Source: Sandaracinaceae bacterium
GTDB lineage: Bacteria > Myxococcota_A > Polyangia > Polyangiales > Sandaracinaceae
Direction of reading: 5' to 3'
DNA length: 64,000 nt
NCBI GenBank assembly: GCA_019637095.1
Contig: JAHBWG010000010.1
Location: 1-64,000 of the forward strand
The position numbers were made by a program, and so were the translations under genes. Below the pieces are notes generated by a model, which saw only the letters and a program-made list of their open reading frames with translations, made no database searches and was not told the origin of the DNA. Below, in pieces: positions 30,405-39,123 of the stretch (position 1 is the first letter of the stretch; each line of letters opens with the position of its first letter).

Positions 30405-32015
30405 TCACCCGCGCTTGCCCTCGAGGATGATCCGCTCGAAGGCCTCGCTCACCGCGCGCGCGAGCGTCTCGACGCGCTCGCGCCCGCTGTCCCCGAAGCG
30501 GACGTCGTCCGCCGCGAGGACCGCGACGAGCTTGCCGGCCACGACGACCGGGTGGAGCGACACCGGCCCGCCGCGGCTGCCGAGCGCGGCGCGGAAGAGG
30601 CCGTCGGCCGCTGCCGTCCCCGGAGGGCCGTGGTAAGGCTCCTTGCGCGCGACGACCTCGCGGAACATCGACGGGCTGCTCGTCGGGATCCACAGGTTGC
30701 GGACCGCGTCGCCGGAGAGCCCCGCGCCCGCGCCGCCCGACCCCTTGAGGACGCCCTTGCGGAGCGCGAGCAGGATCGCGGCGCGCGAGACGGAGAGGGC
30801 GCCCTCGCAGGCGAGCGTCACGACCTCGTCGCGGTCGCGGCACGCGCGGATGGCGGAGAGCGCGCCACCGACGTCGGGAGGCCGGACCGACTTCGGCGGT
30901 GGGCGCGAGTCGCGCGCCTCGCGCACCCGGCCCGGGTCCACCCGGTTCGGGCCTGCCGCCGGGGCGTCCACGTCCCAGCGCGCGTGCTCCTCCGGGATGA
31001 TCGAGCGCGGCGGCCGAGGCGGCGGCGCGGGTTGCGCTGGGGCGCGGGTGGGCGCCGGCTGCACCTCGGTATCGGCCGTATCGAGCCCGCGCGGGTGGGC
31101 GCGCGCGTCCTTCGCCGCGTGGGTGGGCGGGCGTAGCGCGCGCCCGCTCGACCACCCACCGCTCGCGCTCGCCGGCGCCGGCCCGCTCGCCTTGCCCACC
31201 GGCACCACGCGCGTGTCCTTGGGCAGCTTGACGAAGTCCGCGGTGATCAGGCGCCGGTCCTCGTCGAGGGCCGCGGGCTCGATCGCCGGCTCGGCCGCGG
31301 CGCGGCGCGGCGCCGGCGCGGGCGCCGCGGCCTCGGGCGGCGCGTCGACCGGGGCGCCGTACGCGGGGGTCTCGGTCGGCCGCACCGGCTTGGTGCGCAC
31401 GAGCGGGACGAACCCCTCCTCGTCGCTGACGAGGCGCGGACCGACCGTCACGCGCGCCTCGACGCGCTCCGCGCCGCGCGTGCTGCCGAAGTAGCCCTCG
31501 GGCGGCGGCGCGGGCTCGCGCCGGCGGACGTTCACGAGCTCGATGACCGGTGGCTCCGACTCGCGCGGGGTCATCGGCGGCAGGCTCGGCCGGTCCGGAT
31601 GCGCCCGCTCGAGCGCCTCGACGAGATCCTCGACCCGCGCGACGACGGGCAGGATCGCCTCGCTCGTAGCGCGCGCGAGCTCGCCGACCGCGTGCCCGTC
31701 CGTCGGCGCCGCCATCGCGACGACGAGCCCGGCCGGCGTCGTGCGGATGGGCAGGGCCAGCAGCTCGTGGGCCATCGCGCTCGAGATGCATCGCGCCGCC
31801 TCGACGTCGGCCGCGGCGAGATCCGCGGGCTCCATGAGCGGCCCGTAGCCGAGCGCGACGAAGTAACCGGCGAGCCCGTCCTCTGGCAGCCCGTGCTCGA
31901 CGAGCGCCCGCACCAGCGCGCCGTCGTGTGGCGGCGCCGCGCCCAACACCTCGGCGAGCTGGCGCTGGGTGACGAGCCCCGCCGAGACCAGTCGACCGCC
32001 GAGGTCATCCGCCAT
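30405..32015 (-). CDS. GspE-N/MshEN-like domain protein with C-terminal GAF-like domain
   Basis: 536 residues, no signal peptide or membrane helix. The N-terminal ~135 residues resemble the GspE/PilB N-terminal (MshEN) fold: GGRLVSAGLVTQRQLAEVL, then ALVEHGLPEDGLAGYFVALGYGPL. In other proteins this module binds c-di-GMP or docks ATPases; the exact ligand residues are not certain here. The middle (about 140-365) is Pro/Ala-rich and low complexity. The C-terminal ~165 residues look like a GAF-type sensory domain (VTLACEGALSVSRAAILLALRKGVL...LHPVVVAGKLVAVLAADD). No ATPase motor is present, so it is probably an adaptor or sensor. The divergent promoter shared with the histidine kinase is only 57 bp long. 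Confidence 0.75.
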   Translation of the reverse strand: MADDLGGRLVSAGLVTQRQLAEVLGAAPPHDGALVRALVEHGLPEDGLAGYFVALGYGPLMEPADLAAADVEAARCISSAMAHELLALPIRTTPAGLVVAMAAPTDGHAVGELARATSEAILPVVARVEDLVEALERAHPDRPSLPPMTPRESEPPVIELVNVRRREPAPPPEGYFGSTRGAERVEARVTVGPRLVSDEEGFVPLVRTKPVRPTETPAYGAPVDAPPEAAAPAPAPRRAAAEPAIEPAALDEDRRLITADFVKLPKDTRVVPVGKASGPAPASASGGWSSGRALRPPTHAAKDARAHPRGLDTADTEVQPAPTRAPAQPAPPPRPPRSIIPEEHARWDVDAPAAGPNRVDPGRVREARDSRPPPKSVRPPDVGGALSAIRACRDRDEVVTLACEGALSVSRAAILLALRKGVLKGSGGAGAGLSGDAVRNLWIPTSSPSMFREVVARKEPYHGPPGTAAADGLFRAALGSRGGPVSLHPVVVAGKLVAVLAADDVRFGDSGRERVETLARAVSEAFERIILEGKRG

Positions 32016-32021
32016 GGGGCC

Positions 32022-32050
32022 GGAGTATCGAGAGCCCCCATCGGCGTCAA
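32022..32050 (-). promoter_or_regulatory. Sigma70-like promoter of the GspE-N/GAF gene
   Basis: On the minus strand TTGACG (32050-32045), exactly 17 nt, TACTCC (32027-32022), then 6 nt to the ATG at 32015. The -35 is close to consensus and the spacing ideal, consistent with a leaderless transcript. Confidence 0.5.
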
Positions 32051-32058
32051 GCGCGCGC

Positions 32059-32064
32059 TACGCT
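32059..32064 (+). promoter_or_regulatory. -10-like box of the hybrid histidine kinase
   Basis: TACGCT, 8 nt before the GTG at 32073, no Shine-Dalgarno. No good -35 was seen. Confidence 0.35.
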
Positions 32065-32072
32065 TCGCCGCC

Positions 32073-33284
32073 GTGTCCCTCATCCTCCACATCGAGGACG
32101 AGCCGAAGAACCGCCTGCTCGTGCACAAGCTCCTGTCGGCCGCCGGCCACGAGGTCATCGAGGCCTCGGGCGGCGTCGAAGGGATCCGGCTCGCGCGCGA
32201 GCGCCGCCCGGACCTCGTCCTGGTGGACCTGCGCATGCCCGACCTCGACGGATACGAGGTGACGCTGCGCCTGCGCAGCATCGCGGGGCTGGAGAAGATC
32301 CCGATCGTCGCGATCACCGCCGAGGGCGACCGCGAGACGAGCCTGGCGGTCGGCGCCGACGGGTTCCTCGAGAAGCCGATCGACGCGCGCCGCTTCGCCC
32401 GACAGATCGAGCGCTTCCTCGGGGGACACCGCGAGCGGCGCGAGCGCCGCGAGTCGGCGCCGCTGCGCATCGCGTCGCAGCGCATCGTGGAGCGCCTCGA
32501 GCGCAAGGTCGTCGCGCTGAGCGACGCGAACGAGCAGCTCGAGGAGATGGCGCGCCTGCGCCGCGACTTCCTCCGCAACCTCAGCCACGAGCTCGCGACC
32601 CCGATGACGCCGATCGTCGGCTACCTCCGGCTCCTGCTCGACGAGGAGCTCGGTCCCCTCACCCCCGTCCAGAAGAAGAGCCTAGAGTCGGTGCGCACCT
32701 CGACCGAGCGGCTGCGCGCGTTGATCGAGACGCTGCTCGACGTCAGCAGCATCGAGACGGGGCGCATGCACGTCTTCTCGCGTCCCTACGACTTCGCCAC
32801 GGTGGCGGCCCGCGCGATCGAGCAGGCGCAGCCGCAGATGGACGCGCGCTCGATCCAGCTGTTCGTCGAGCCGACGCCCGCCAAGCTCGAGGCGCGCGGC
32901 GATCCGGACAAGCTCCGGCGGGCGATGGTCCACGTGCTCGACAACGCCGCGAAGTTCTCGCCGGAGGGCGGCTCGATCGCCGTCGCGATCGAGCGCGTCG
33001 GGGCCGGGCGCGACGCGGCGCTCGAGCTGCGCGTCGCCGACGACGGGCCCGGGATCCCCCAGGCGCTCGAGGCCAAGGTGTTCCAGGCGTTCTACCAGGT
33101 CGATGGCTCACCGCGGCGCGCGCACGGCGGGGTGGGGCTCGGCCTCGCCTTCGCGCGGCGCGTCGCGGAGGCGCTCGGCGGGGGCGTCGCGCTGCACAGT
33201 CCGCCCGTGCACGAGATCGCTGGCTGCCGGCTCCGCGGCACGGAGGTCGTGGTGCGGGTCTGCGTCGATCCGCCGAGCCCATGA
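32073..33284 (+). CDS. Soluble histidine kinase with N-terminal receiver domain
   Basis: 403 residues from GTG 32073. A response-regulator receiver domain (residues 1-120) carries the acidic pocket Glu8-Asp9, phospho-acceptor Asp52 in LVDLRMPD and a Lys in FLEKP. After a charged coiled linker comes the HisKA domain with His172 in NLSHELATP, then an HATPase domain with N (DNAAKFS), G1 (DDGPGIP) and G2 (GGVGLGLAF) boxes. No membrane segment, so it is a cytosolic kinase whose activity is probably set by phosphorylation of its own receiver. Its partner regulator is not next door. The stop overlaps the cysteine desulfurase start (ATGA), which links them in one transcript. Confidence 0.92.
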   Translation: MSLILHIEDEPKNRLLVHKLLSAAGHEVIEASGGVEGIRLARERRPDLVLVDLRMPDLDGYEVTLRLRSIAGLEKIPIVAITAEGDRETSLAVGADGFLEKPIDARRFARQIERFLGGHRERRERRESAPLRIASQRIVERLERKVVALSDANEQLEEMARLRRDFLRNLSHELATPMTPIVGYLRLLLDEELGPLTPVQKKSLESVRTSTERLRALIETLLDVSSIETGRMHVFSRPYDFATVAARAIEQAQPQMDARSIQLFVEPTPAKLEARGDPDKLRRAMVHVLDNAAKFSPEGGSIAVAIERVGAGRDAALELRVADDGPGIPQALEAKVFQAFYQVDGSPRRAHGGVGLGLAFARRVAEALGGGVALHSPPVHEIAGCRLRGTEVVVRVCVDPPSP

Positions 33285-34387
33285 GCGTCTACCTCGATCA
33301 CCACGCGGCCAGCCCGGTCGAGCCCGAGGTCCTGGCGGCGATGGACGCCGCGCGCCCGCGCGCGTGGGCCAATCCGTCGAGCGCGCACGCGGCCGGCCGC
33401 GCGGCGCGTCGCGTCGTCGAGGAGGCGCGCGAAGCGCTCGCGCGCGCGATCGGTGGGCTCCCCGCGGACGTGGTCTTCACGAGCGGCGGCACCGAGGCGT
33501 GCAACCTCGGCGTGCTCGGGCTCGCGCGCGGGGCGGGCGGGCGCGTCGTCACCACCGCGCTCGAGCACCCCGCGGTCGCCGAGGCGGTGCGGGCGCTCGG
33601 GCTCGAGGTGGTGCGCGTGGACGCGCCCGGCGGCGTCGCGCCGGCGGACCTCCCGCTCGAGGGGGCGGCGCTCGCGTGCGTGCAGTGGGTGAACCACGAG
33701 ACGGGGAGCGTCCTGCCGGTCGAGGCGTGGGCGCGCCGCTGCCGCGAGCTGGGGGTGCCGCTGTTCGTCGACGCCTGCCAGGCGCTCGGCAAGCTCCCCG
33801 TGGACGTCGGCGCGCTCGGCGCGAGCGTCGTCGCGCTCGCGTCCTCGAAGATCGGGGGGCCGCCCGGCGCGGGCGCGCTGTGGATCGCGCGCGGCACCGA
33901 GGTCACGCCGCGCGCGCTCGGCGGCGGCCAGGAGCGCGGCCGCCGCGCGGGGAGCCCGGACCCGGTGGCGCTCGCCGGCTTCGGCGCCGCCGCCGGGCGC
34001 GTCGAGGCGCGCCTCGCCGCGATGCCCGCGGTCGCGGTGCGCCGCGATCGGCTCGAGGCGGCGCTCGCCGAGCACGGGCCCGTCGCCGGAGCCGGAGGCC
34101 CGCGCGTCGCGACCGTCACCAACGTCGCCGTGCGCGGCTGGAGCGGGGCGCGCCTCGTCGCGGCGCTCGACGTCGAGGGCGTGATGACCTCGCACGGCGC
34201 GGCCTGCTCGAGCGGCGTCGACGCCCCCTCCGCCGTGCTCCGGGCGATGTACCCGGAGGAGCCCTGGCGCGCCGACTCCGCGGTCCGGCTCTCGCTCGGC
34301 CCCGCGACCACGGACGCCGACGTCGAGGTCGCGATCGCCGCGCTCGAGGCGGTCCTCGGGCGCCAGCGAACTTCGAGTGGATTCTAG
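33281..34387 (+). CDS. Cysteine desulfurase (NifS/IscS family)
   Basis: 368 residues, PLP enzyme that removes sulfur from cysteine as a persulfide. YLDHHAASPVEPEVLAAM at the start, TSGGTEACNLG, NHETGSVLPV and LFVDACQALGKL are family blocks. The PLP lysine is Lys190 in ASSKIGGPPGAG; the usual His just before the Lys is Ser here. The persulfide Cys309 is in GAACSSG. The next gene on the strand is the tRNA thiolase mnmA, so this is likely its dedicated sulfur donor, as YrvO is for MnmA in Bacillus. The last few codons run into a low-GC patch. Confidence 0.92.
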   Translation: MSVYLDHHAASPVEPEVLAAMDAARPRAWANPSSAHAAGRAARRVVEEAREALARAIGGLPADVVFTSGGTEACNLGVLGLARGAGGRVVTTALEHPAVAEAVRALGLEVVRVDAPGGVAPADLPLEGAALACVQWVNHETGSVLPVEAWARRCRELGVPLFVDACQALGKLPVDVGALGASVVALASSKIGGPPGAGALWIARGTEVTPRALGGGQERGRRAGSPDPVALAGFGAAAGRVEARLAAMPAVAVRRDRLEAALAEHGPVAGAGGPRVATVTNVAVRGWSGARLVAALDVEGVMTSHGAACSSGVDAPSAVLRAMYPEEPWRADSAVRLSLGPATTDADVEVAIAALEAVLGRQRTSSGF

Positions 34388-34573
34388 CTTTCGGGCGGAG
34401 ATGCGATCCGGTTTCTGGATTGACGATCCAACCCTTCGGAATTGGATCGCTTTCAGATCACGGATCATCGAACTTTGCTCGTTATTTTGAATGGATTCCA
34501 TTCGAGAGAAAGACTGCTTCCTTGTTCAGTCATTGATCGGGCGCGAGCTCCGGCGGGGCGCTACACCTCCGAC
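34388..34573. other. Low-GC intergenic patch with dyads and short repeats
   Basis: By hand count, 74 of the 160 bases at 34381-34540 are G or C (46%), unlike the very GC-rich surroundings. It contains an 8-bp inverted repeat (CGATCCAA 34424-34431 with TTGGATCG 34442-34449) and a perfect 15-base palindrome (34489-34503, arms GAATGGA/TCCATTC). A 10-base near-direct repeat GA(G/A)TGGATTC occurs at 34375-34384 and 34489-34498. No coding frame, tRNA or transposase remnant was recognised. Confidence 0.75.
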
Positions 34574-35641
34574 ATGACGCGGCGCGAGCGCGTGCTGGTG
34601 GCGATGAGCGGCGGCGTGGACTCGTCGGTGGCGGCGGCGCTGCTCGCCGAGCAGGGCTACGAGCTCGTCGGCGTCACGCTGCACCTGTGGGACGCGTCCG
34701 GGGGTCACTCGGTCGGTCGGTGCTGCGCCCCGGAGGACCGCGAGGACGCGCGGCGGACCTGTGATCACCTGGGGATCCCGCACTACGTGCTCGACGAGCG
34801 CGCGGCGTTCCGCGAGCGGGTGGTCACGCCGTTCGTCGAAGCGTACCGCGCGGGCACGACGCCGAGCCCCTGCGTCGCGTGCAACCAAGAGGTGAAGCTC
34901 GGCCGACTCCTCGACATCGCGCGGGACCTCGGCGCGACGCGGGTCGCCACGGGCCACTACGCGCGGATCGAGGTTGACGCATCAAACGAGATCCGGTTGC
35001 TCCGTGGCGTCGATTCCGAGAAGGATCAGAGCTACTTCCTCTACGGGGTTCCAACCGAGATCCTCGCGCGCTGTCTCTTCCCTCTCGGCGGGCTCGAGAA
35101 GCACGAGACGCGCGCACACGGGCGCCGCCTCGGCGTCCCGAACTGGGACAAGAAGGACTCGCAGGAGCTCTGCTTCGTGCCGGACGGAGACGTCGGCGGG
35201 TTCATCGAGCGGGAGACGGGGGTGCGGGCGTCGGGCGAGGTCGTCGACGAGCGCGGCGAGGTGCTCGCGACCCACGAGGGCGTCTACCGCTTCACCGTGG
35301 GCCAGCGGCGCGGCCTCGGGCTCGGCGGCGGCGCGCCGCCGCGCTTCGTGCTCCGCGTCCTGCCCGACGCGGGCCGCGTCGTCGTCGGCGGCCCGGACGC
35401 GCTCGCCCAGCGGCACGCGCGGGCGCACGCGGTCGTGTGGACCGGGCCGGCGCCCTCCGCGCCGTTCGACGCCGAGGTCCAGATCCGCTACCGCCACCGG
35501 GCGGCGCCGGCGCTCGTCACGCCGACGCCCGAGGGCTTCGCCGTCGCCTTTCACCAGGCGCAGCGCGCGATCGCCCCCGGACAAGCCGCCGTGGTGTACC
35601 GTGGAGATCGGGTGATCGGCGGTGGCGTCCTTTCGGCGTGA
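34574..35641 (+). CDS. mnmA: tRNA-specific 2-thiouridylase
   Basis: Thiolates U34 of tRNA-Lys, Glu and Gln using ATP and persulfide sulfur. 355 residues. PP-loop SGGVDSS at residues 12-18; the catalytic pair corresponds to Cys103 (in PSPCVACNQEVK) and Cys200 (in SQELCFVPDGD). GHYARI, KDQSYFL and TVGQRRGLG are further family blocks. No strong Shine-Dalgarno precedes the ATG; TACACC lies 6 nt upstream. Its 3' end overlaps the next gene by 20 bases. Confidence 0.97.
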   Translation: MTRRERVLVAMSGGVDSSVAAALLAEQGYELVGVTLHLWDASGGHSVGRCCAPEDREDARRTCDHLGIPHYVLDERAAFRERVVTPFVEAYRAGTTPSPCVACNQEVKLGRLLDIARDLGATRVATGHYARIEVDASNEIRLLRGVDSEKDQSYFLYGVPTEILARCLFPLGGLEKHETRAHGRRLGVPNWDKKDSQELCFVPDGDVGGFIERETGVRASGEVVDERGEVLATHEGVYRFTVGQRRGLGLGGGAPPRFVLRVLPDAGRVVVGGPDALAQRHARAHAVVWTGPAPSAPFDAEVQIRYRHRAAPALVTPTPEGFAVAFHQAQRAIAPGQAAVVYRGDRVIGGGVLSA

Positions 35642-36206
35642 GCACGTGATCGCGAGCGCGCTGGCCTTCGGGCTCGGCTGCTCGGTCGGCGGTGGAGAGG
35701 GAAGCCTCGGCGGCGCCGTGAGCGCGCCCGACTGCGACGTGGACGTGGCGGACTACCAGCTCACCCCGTCGTTCTTCTCCGGCGAGGTCACCGGCGCGCA
35801 GCTCGATCTCCGGATCCAGCGCGGCAGCGCGATCGAGAGCGACGCCGACGGGCTCATGGTGCAGATCCTCGACGTCAACGAGGTGTTCCAGAGCCGGATC
35901 GGGATCCCGATCCCGATCTCGCCGAGTGAGCGCGCGCTCTTGCGCGCGGTCCTCTACCTGAACGAGACCTGTAAGGCGGGGTTCCCCGACTTCTTCGACC
36001 AGCGGCCGCTGATCATGGAGGCGCAGTCCGGCGCCATCGTCTTCTCGGCCGTCTACGCGCCCGACCTCGACGCCGGCGCGACGCTCATCGCGGGCGAGCT
36101 CGTCGACGTGCGCTTCTCCGACCACGAGCAGCCCGACCGGAGCGCGGCGCTGAGCGGGACGTTCTCCTTCTTCTATCAGCGCGGCAGCCCCGCGCAGCGG
36201 TTCTGA
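35622..36206 (+). CDS. Small putative exported protein, function unknown
   Basis: 194 residues from GTG 35622; an in-frame GTG at 35646 is an alternative that would remove the overlap with mnmA. The N-terminus (RR, a short Ala/Leu core, then GLGC) looks like a weak lipoprotein signal, not a perfect lipobox. The mature part has two more Cys (near residues 38 and 112) and alternates beta-strand-like stretches. No family recognised. It is tightly packed after mnmA, but nothing suggests a tRNA role. Confidence 0.65.
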   Translation: MASFRREHVIASALAFGLGCSVGGGEGSLGGAVSAPDCDVDVADYQLTPSFFSGEVTGAQLDLRIQRGSAIESDADGLMVQILDVNEVFQSRIGIPIPISPSERALLRAVLYLNETCKAGFPDFFDQRPLIMEAQSGAIVFSAVYAPDLDAGATLIAGELVDVRFSDHEQPDRSAALSGTFSFFYQRGSPAQRF

Positions 36207-36228
36207 GGGGCGAGACGATGGAGGGCGT

Positions 36229-37491
36229 GTGAGCGATCGGGTCGAGGGCACCGTCCGGGACTTCTCGCGGTTCGGCGAGGGCGTGGTCGCGACGTCGATG
36301 GGCGTGGTGTTCGTCCCCGGCGTGCTGCCGGGCGAGCGCGTGGAGCTCACCGACGTGAGGCCGCGGGGCAAGGGCGTCCTCTACACCGACAAGTTCCGCC
36401 TCCTCGACCCGTCGACGCAGCGGCAGGAGGCGCCTTGCCCGGTGGTCGGGCGGTGCGGGGGCTGCCCGATGATGATCGCGTCGCCCAAGCTCGAGCTCCG
36501 CTTCAAGCGCGATCAGCTCGAGGGCGTGCTGCGCGGGCTTCCCAACGAGGCGGCGGTGCGGCGCGGCTGGGTCGCCCCGGTCAAGACGCTCGGCTACCGG
36601 CGGCGCGCTCGCCTGGCGTGGTCGGCGGGCAAAGGGAGGCCGCGCATCGGGTACCGCCGCCCTCGCTCGACCGAGATCACCGACGTGCGCGCGTGCCTCG
36701 TGCTCGAGGGGGAGCTCGATCGCGCGTTCGCGCGGAGCCGCGCCGCGCTCGGGCCGCACCTGGCCGGGGAGGGCGAGCTCCACCTCGCGATGGGCGCGAC
36801 CGGGCCCGTCCTCGTGCTCGCGAGCGACGACGCGCAGCCGCCCGCGCTCTACGGCGTGCTCGAGGGGCTCGTGGCCGACGGGGTCCTCTGCGGCGCCGCG
36901 CTCCGCGCCGGCGGGGCGAGCGTCGCCGCGACCTGGGGTGCGCCCCGAGAGGTCCGCGAGGGCGCGGACGGCGCGCCGCTCGTCGGGACCGTCGCCGGCT
37001 TCTCGCAGGCGCACGACGAGGTGAACCGCGCGCTCGTGGGCCGCGTCGTCGAGCTCGCCGCGCCGGCGGGGCGCGACGTCCTCGAGCTGTTCGCCGGCTC
37101 GGGGAACCTGACCATCGCGCTCGCGGCGGCGGCCAAGAGCCTCGTCGCGATCGAGGCGGACGAGGCGGCGGCCGACGCGTGCCGCGAGAACCTCCGCGCG
37201 CGCGGGCTCGCCGCGACCGTGCGCACCGCCGACGCGGAGACGTGGCGGTCTCCGTCGGTCCCGGACGTCGTCGTCCTCGATCCGCCGCGCACGGGCGCGC
37301 CGGGCGCGATCGGGCGCATCGTCAAGCTCGGTCCGCCGGAGGTCGTCTACGTCTCTTGCGATCCACCGACACTGCGCCGCGACCTCGAGCGGCTCTGCGC
37401 GGCGGGCTGGGCTCCGACCGACGCGGTCGCGCTCGACATGTTCCCGCAGACCGCGCACGTCGAGTGCGTGGTGCGCCTCGCCCGCACCTGA
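36229..37491 (+). CDS. RlmD/TrmA-family RNA (uracil-5-)-methyltransferase
   Basis: 420 residues from GTG 36229. An N-terminal TRAM-like domain (about 1-60) is followed by a [4Fe-4S] ligand set Cys70-x5-Cys76-x2-Cys79 and a fourth at Cys156. The Rossmann methyltransferase has the SAM loop [11 protein letters not shown], the DPPR segment, nucleophile Cys377 in [13 protein letters not shown] and general base Glu412 in [10 protein letters not shown]. This set defines SAM-dependent m5U enzymes acting on 23S rRNA (RlmC/RlmD) or tRNA (TrmA); the TRAM plus cluster favours an RlmD-like role at 23S rRNA. Confidence 0.93.
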   Translation: MSDRVEGTVRDFSRFGEGVVATSMGVVFVPGVLPGERVELTDVRPRGKGVLYTDKFRLLDPSTQRQEAPCPVVGRCGGCPMMIASPKLELRFKRDQLEGVLRGLPNEAAVRRGWVAPVKTLGYRRRARLAWSAGKGRPRIGYRRPRSTEITDVRACLVLEGELDRAFARSRAALGPHLAGEGELHLAMGATGPVLVLASDDAQPPALYGVLEGLVADGVLCGAALRAGGASVAATWGAPREVREGADGAPLVGTVAGFSQAHDEVNRALVGRVVELAAPAGRDVLELFAGSGNLTIALAAAAKSLVAIEADEAAADACRENLRARGLAATVRTADAETWRSPSVPDVVVLDPPRTGAPGAIGRIVKLGPPEVVYVSCDPPTLRRDLERLCAAGWAPTDAVALDMFPQTAHVECVVRLART

Positions 37492-37493
37492 GC

Positions 37494-37521
37494 TTGCCGG
37501 CGCGGGATTCGGCGGTAGTCT
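37494..37521 (+). promoter_or_regulatory. Promoter-like pair before the nrdR-rib-nusB operon
   Basis: TTGCCG (37494-37499), 16 nt, TAGTCT (37516-37521), then 7 nt to the GTG at 37529. No Shine-Dalgarno, so probably near-leaderless. Confidence 0.4.
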
Positions 37522-37528
37522 CGCGCGC

Positions 37529-37996
37529 GTGAAGTGCCCCTTCTGCGGCACCCTGGACAACCGGGTGATCGACTCTCGGCTCTCGCAGGCCGGCGAGGTC
37601 ACGCGCCGGCGGCGCGAGTGCGACGCCTGCGGCCGTCGCTACACGACCTACGAGCGCGTGGAGCAGGCGCTGCCGTACGTGATCAAGAAGGACGGGCGGC
37701 GCGAGCCCTTCGATCGCATGAAGATCCTCGGCGGGCTCAGGCGCGCGTGCGAGAAGCGCCCCGTCTCCTCGGAGACCCTCGAGCGCATCGTCGATCGAAT
37801 CGAGCGCGAGATGGTCGAGACCGCCGACAAGGAGGTCTCGAGCGCGGACATCGGCGAGAAGATCATGGAGGCGCTGCGCGGCGTCGATCCGGTCGCGTAC
37901 GTGCGCTTCGCGAGCGTGTACCGCTCGTTCAAGGACCTGCACGAGTTCATGGCGGAGCTCACGGATCTGATGGGCGAGCGGAGCCCACCCGCATGA
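37529..37996 (+). CDS. nrdR: Transcriptional repressor NrdR
   Basis: Represses ribonucleotide reductase genes by sensing ATP/dATP. 155 residues. N-terminal zinc ribbon Cys3-x2-Cys6...Cys31-x2-Cys34, then the ATP-cone ([32 protein letters not shown]). It opens the operon with the riboflavin genes, an order common in many bacteria. The TGA overlaps the ribD ATG. Confidence 0.97.
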   Translation: MKCPFCGTLDNRVIDSRLSQAGEVTRRRRECDACGRRYTTYERVEQALPYVIKKDGRREPFDRMKILGGLRRACEKRPVSSETLERIVDRIEREMVETADKEVSSADIGEKIMEALRGVDPVAYVRFASVYRSFKDLHEFMAELTDLMGERSPPA

Positions 37997-39123
37997 GCGA
38001 GCGCGAGCGGGACGTCGCGCTGATGGGCCTCGCGCTCGAGGCCGGCAGGCGCGGCCGACCGAGCCCCAACCCGCACGTCGGCGCGGTGATCGCCCGCGGC
38101 GAGCGCGTGATCGCGGTCGGGCACCACGCGCGCGCGGGCGACGCGCACGCCGAGGTCGACGCGATCCGCAACGCCGCCGGCGACACCGAGGGCGCGACGC
38201 TCTACTGCACGCTCGAGCCCTGCAACCACTTCGGCCGCACGCCGCCCTGCACGGACGCGATCCTCTCGGCACGCCTCGGGCGCGTCGTGATCGGCTGCGC
38301 GGACCCGAAGCCGCCGAAGCCGGGCGCGATCGACAAGCTCCGCGCGGCGGGCGTCGAGGTGGAGGTCGGCGTGTGCGGCGACGAGGCGCAGGCGCTCATC
38401 CGAGACTGGGCGCGCTTCGTGACGGCGCGCCTGCCGTGGGTCGTGCTCAAGGCGGCGGTGACGCTCGACGGACGCATCGCGGCCCGCACGGGCGACAGCC
38501 GCTGGATCACCGGTGAGCACGCGCGCGCGCAGGCGCACGCCCTGCGCGACGCCGCCGACGCGGTGCTCGTCGGCGTCGGCACGGTGCGCGCCGACGATCC
38601 CTCGCTCGACGTGCGCCTCGTCGAGGGCCGCGATCCCGTCCGCGTCGTGCTCGACACGCACCTCGGCACCCCGGCGGACGCGAAGCTCGTCACGAGCACC
38701 GCGGCGCGATCGGGCGCGCCGACGTGGATCCTCCACGGCCCGTCCGCGCCCGCGGGGCGGCGCGCCGCGCTCGCGCGCGCGAACGTCGAGCTCGTCGAGG
38801 TCCCGGTGAGCGCCGAGGGGCGCCTCGAGCTGCGCGCGGCGCTCGCGACGCTCGCGGCCCGCGACGTGGTCCGCGTGCTCGCCGAGGGCGGCGCCAGCGT
38901 GCACGGCGCGCTGCTCCGCGAGGGGCTCGCGCAGGAGGCGGCGATCTTCGTCGCCCCGCGCATCCTCGGCGACGCAGACGCGATCCCGCTCGCGCGGGCC
39001 GGCGCGCTCGCGCGCATCGCCGACGGATGGCGCCTCTCGGATCCGACGGTGCAGCTGCTCGGCGGCGACGTCCTCTTCCGCGGCCTCCTCGCCGCTGGAC
39101 CGGATCCGAGCGCGGTACTATGA
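37993..39123 (+). CDS. ribD: Bifunctional riboflavin deaminase/reductase
   Basis: Deaminates and then reduces the ribosyl side chain of the early pyrimidine intermediate of riboflavin. 376 residues. Deaminase domain with zinc ligands His52 (HAE, Glu54 catalytic), Cys77 and Cys86 ([11 protein letters not shown]). The reductase domain begins near residue 150 ([16 protein letters not shown]) with the dihydrofolate-reductase-like [13 protein letters not shown] segment. Both parts look complete. Its stop overlaps the ribBX start. Confidence 0.96.
   Translation: MSERERDVALMGLALEAGRRGRPSPNPHVGAVIARGERVIAVGHHARAGDAHAEVDAIRNAAGDTEGATLYCTLEPCNHFGRTPPCTDAILSARLGRVVIGCADPKPPKPGAIDKLRAAGVEVEVGVCGDEAQALIRDWARFVTARLPWVVLKAAVTLDGRIAARTGDSRWITGEHARAQAHALRDAADAVLVGVGTVRADDPSLDVRLVEGRDPVRVVLDTHLGTPADAKLVTSTAARSGAPTWILHGPSAPAGRRAALARANVELVEVPVSAEGRLELRAALATLAARDVVRVLAEGGASVHGALLREGLAQEAAIFVAPRILGDADAIPLARAGALARIADGWRLSDPTVQLLGGDVLFRGLLAAGPDPSAVL

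Noticed and set aside
34420-34448. TTGACG at 34420-34425 as a -35 for mnmA
   Set aside because: No TAnnnT-like -10 lies 15-19 nt downstream; the downstream hexamers are TGGATC-like, part of the dyad.
34388-34573. tRNA or small transposon in the low-GC patch
   Set aside because: No cloverleaf, TpsiC-like GTTCRANNC or CCA end, and no transposase frame or long terminal inverted repeats were found.
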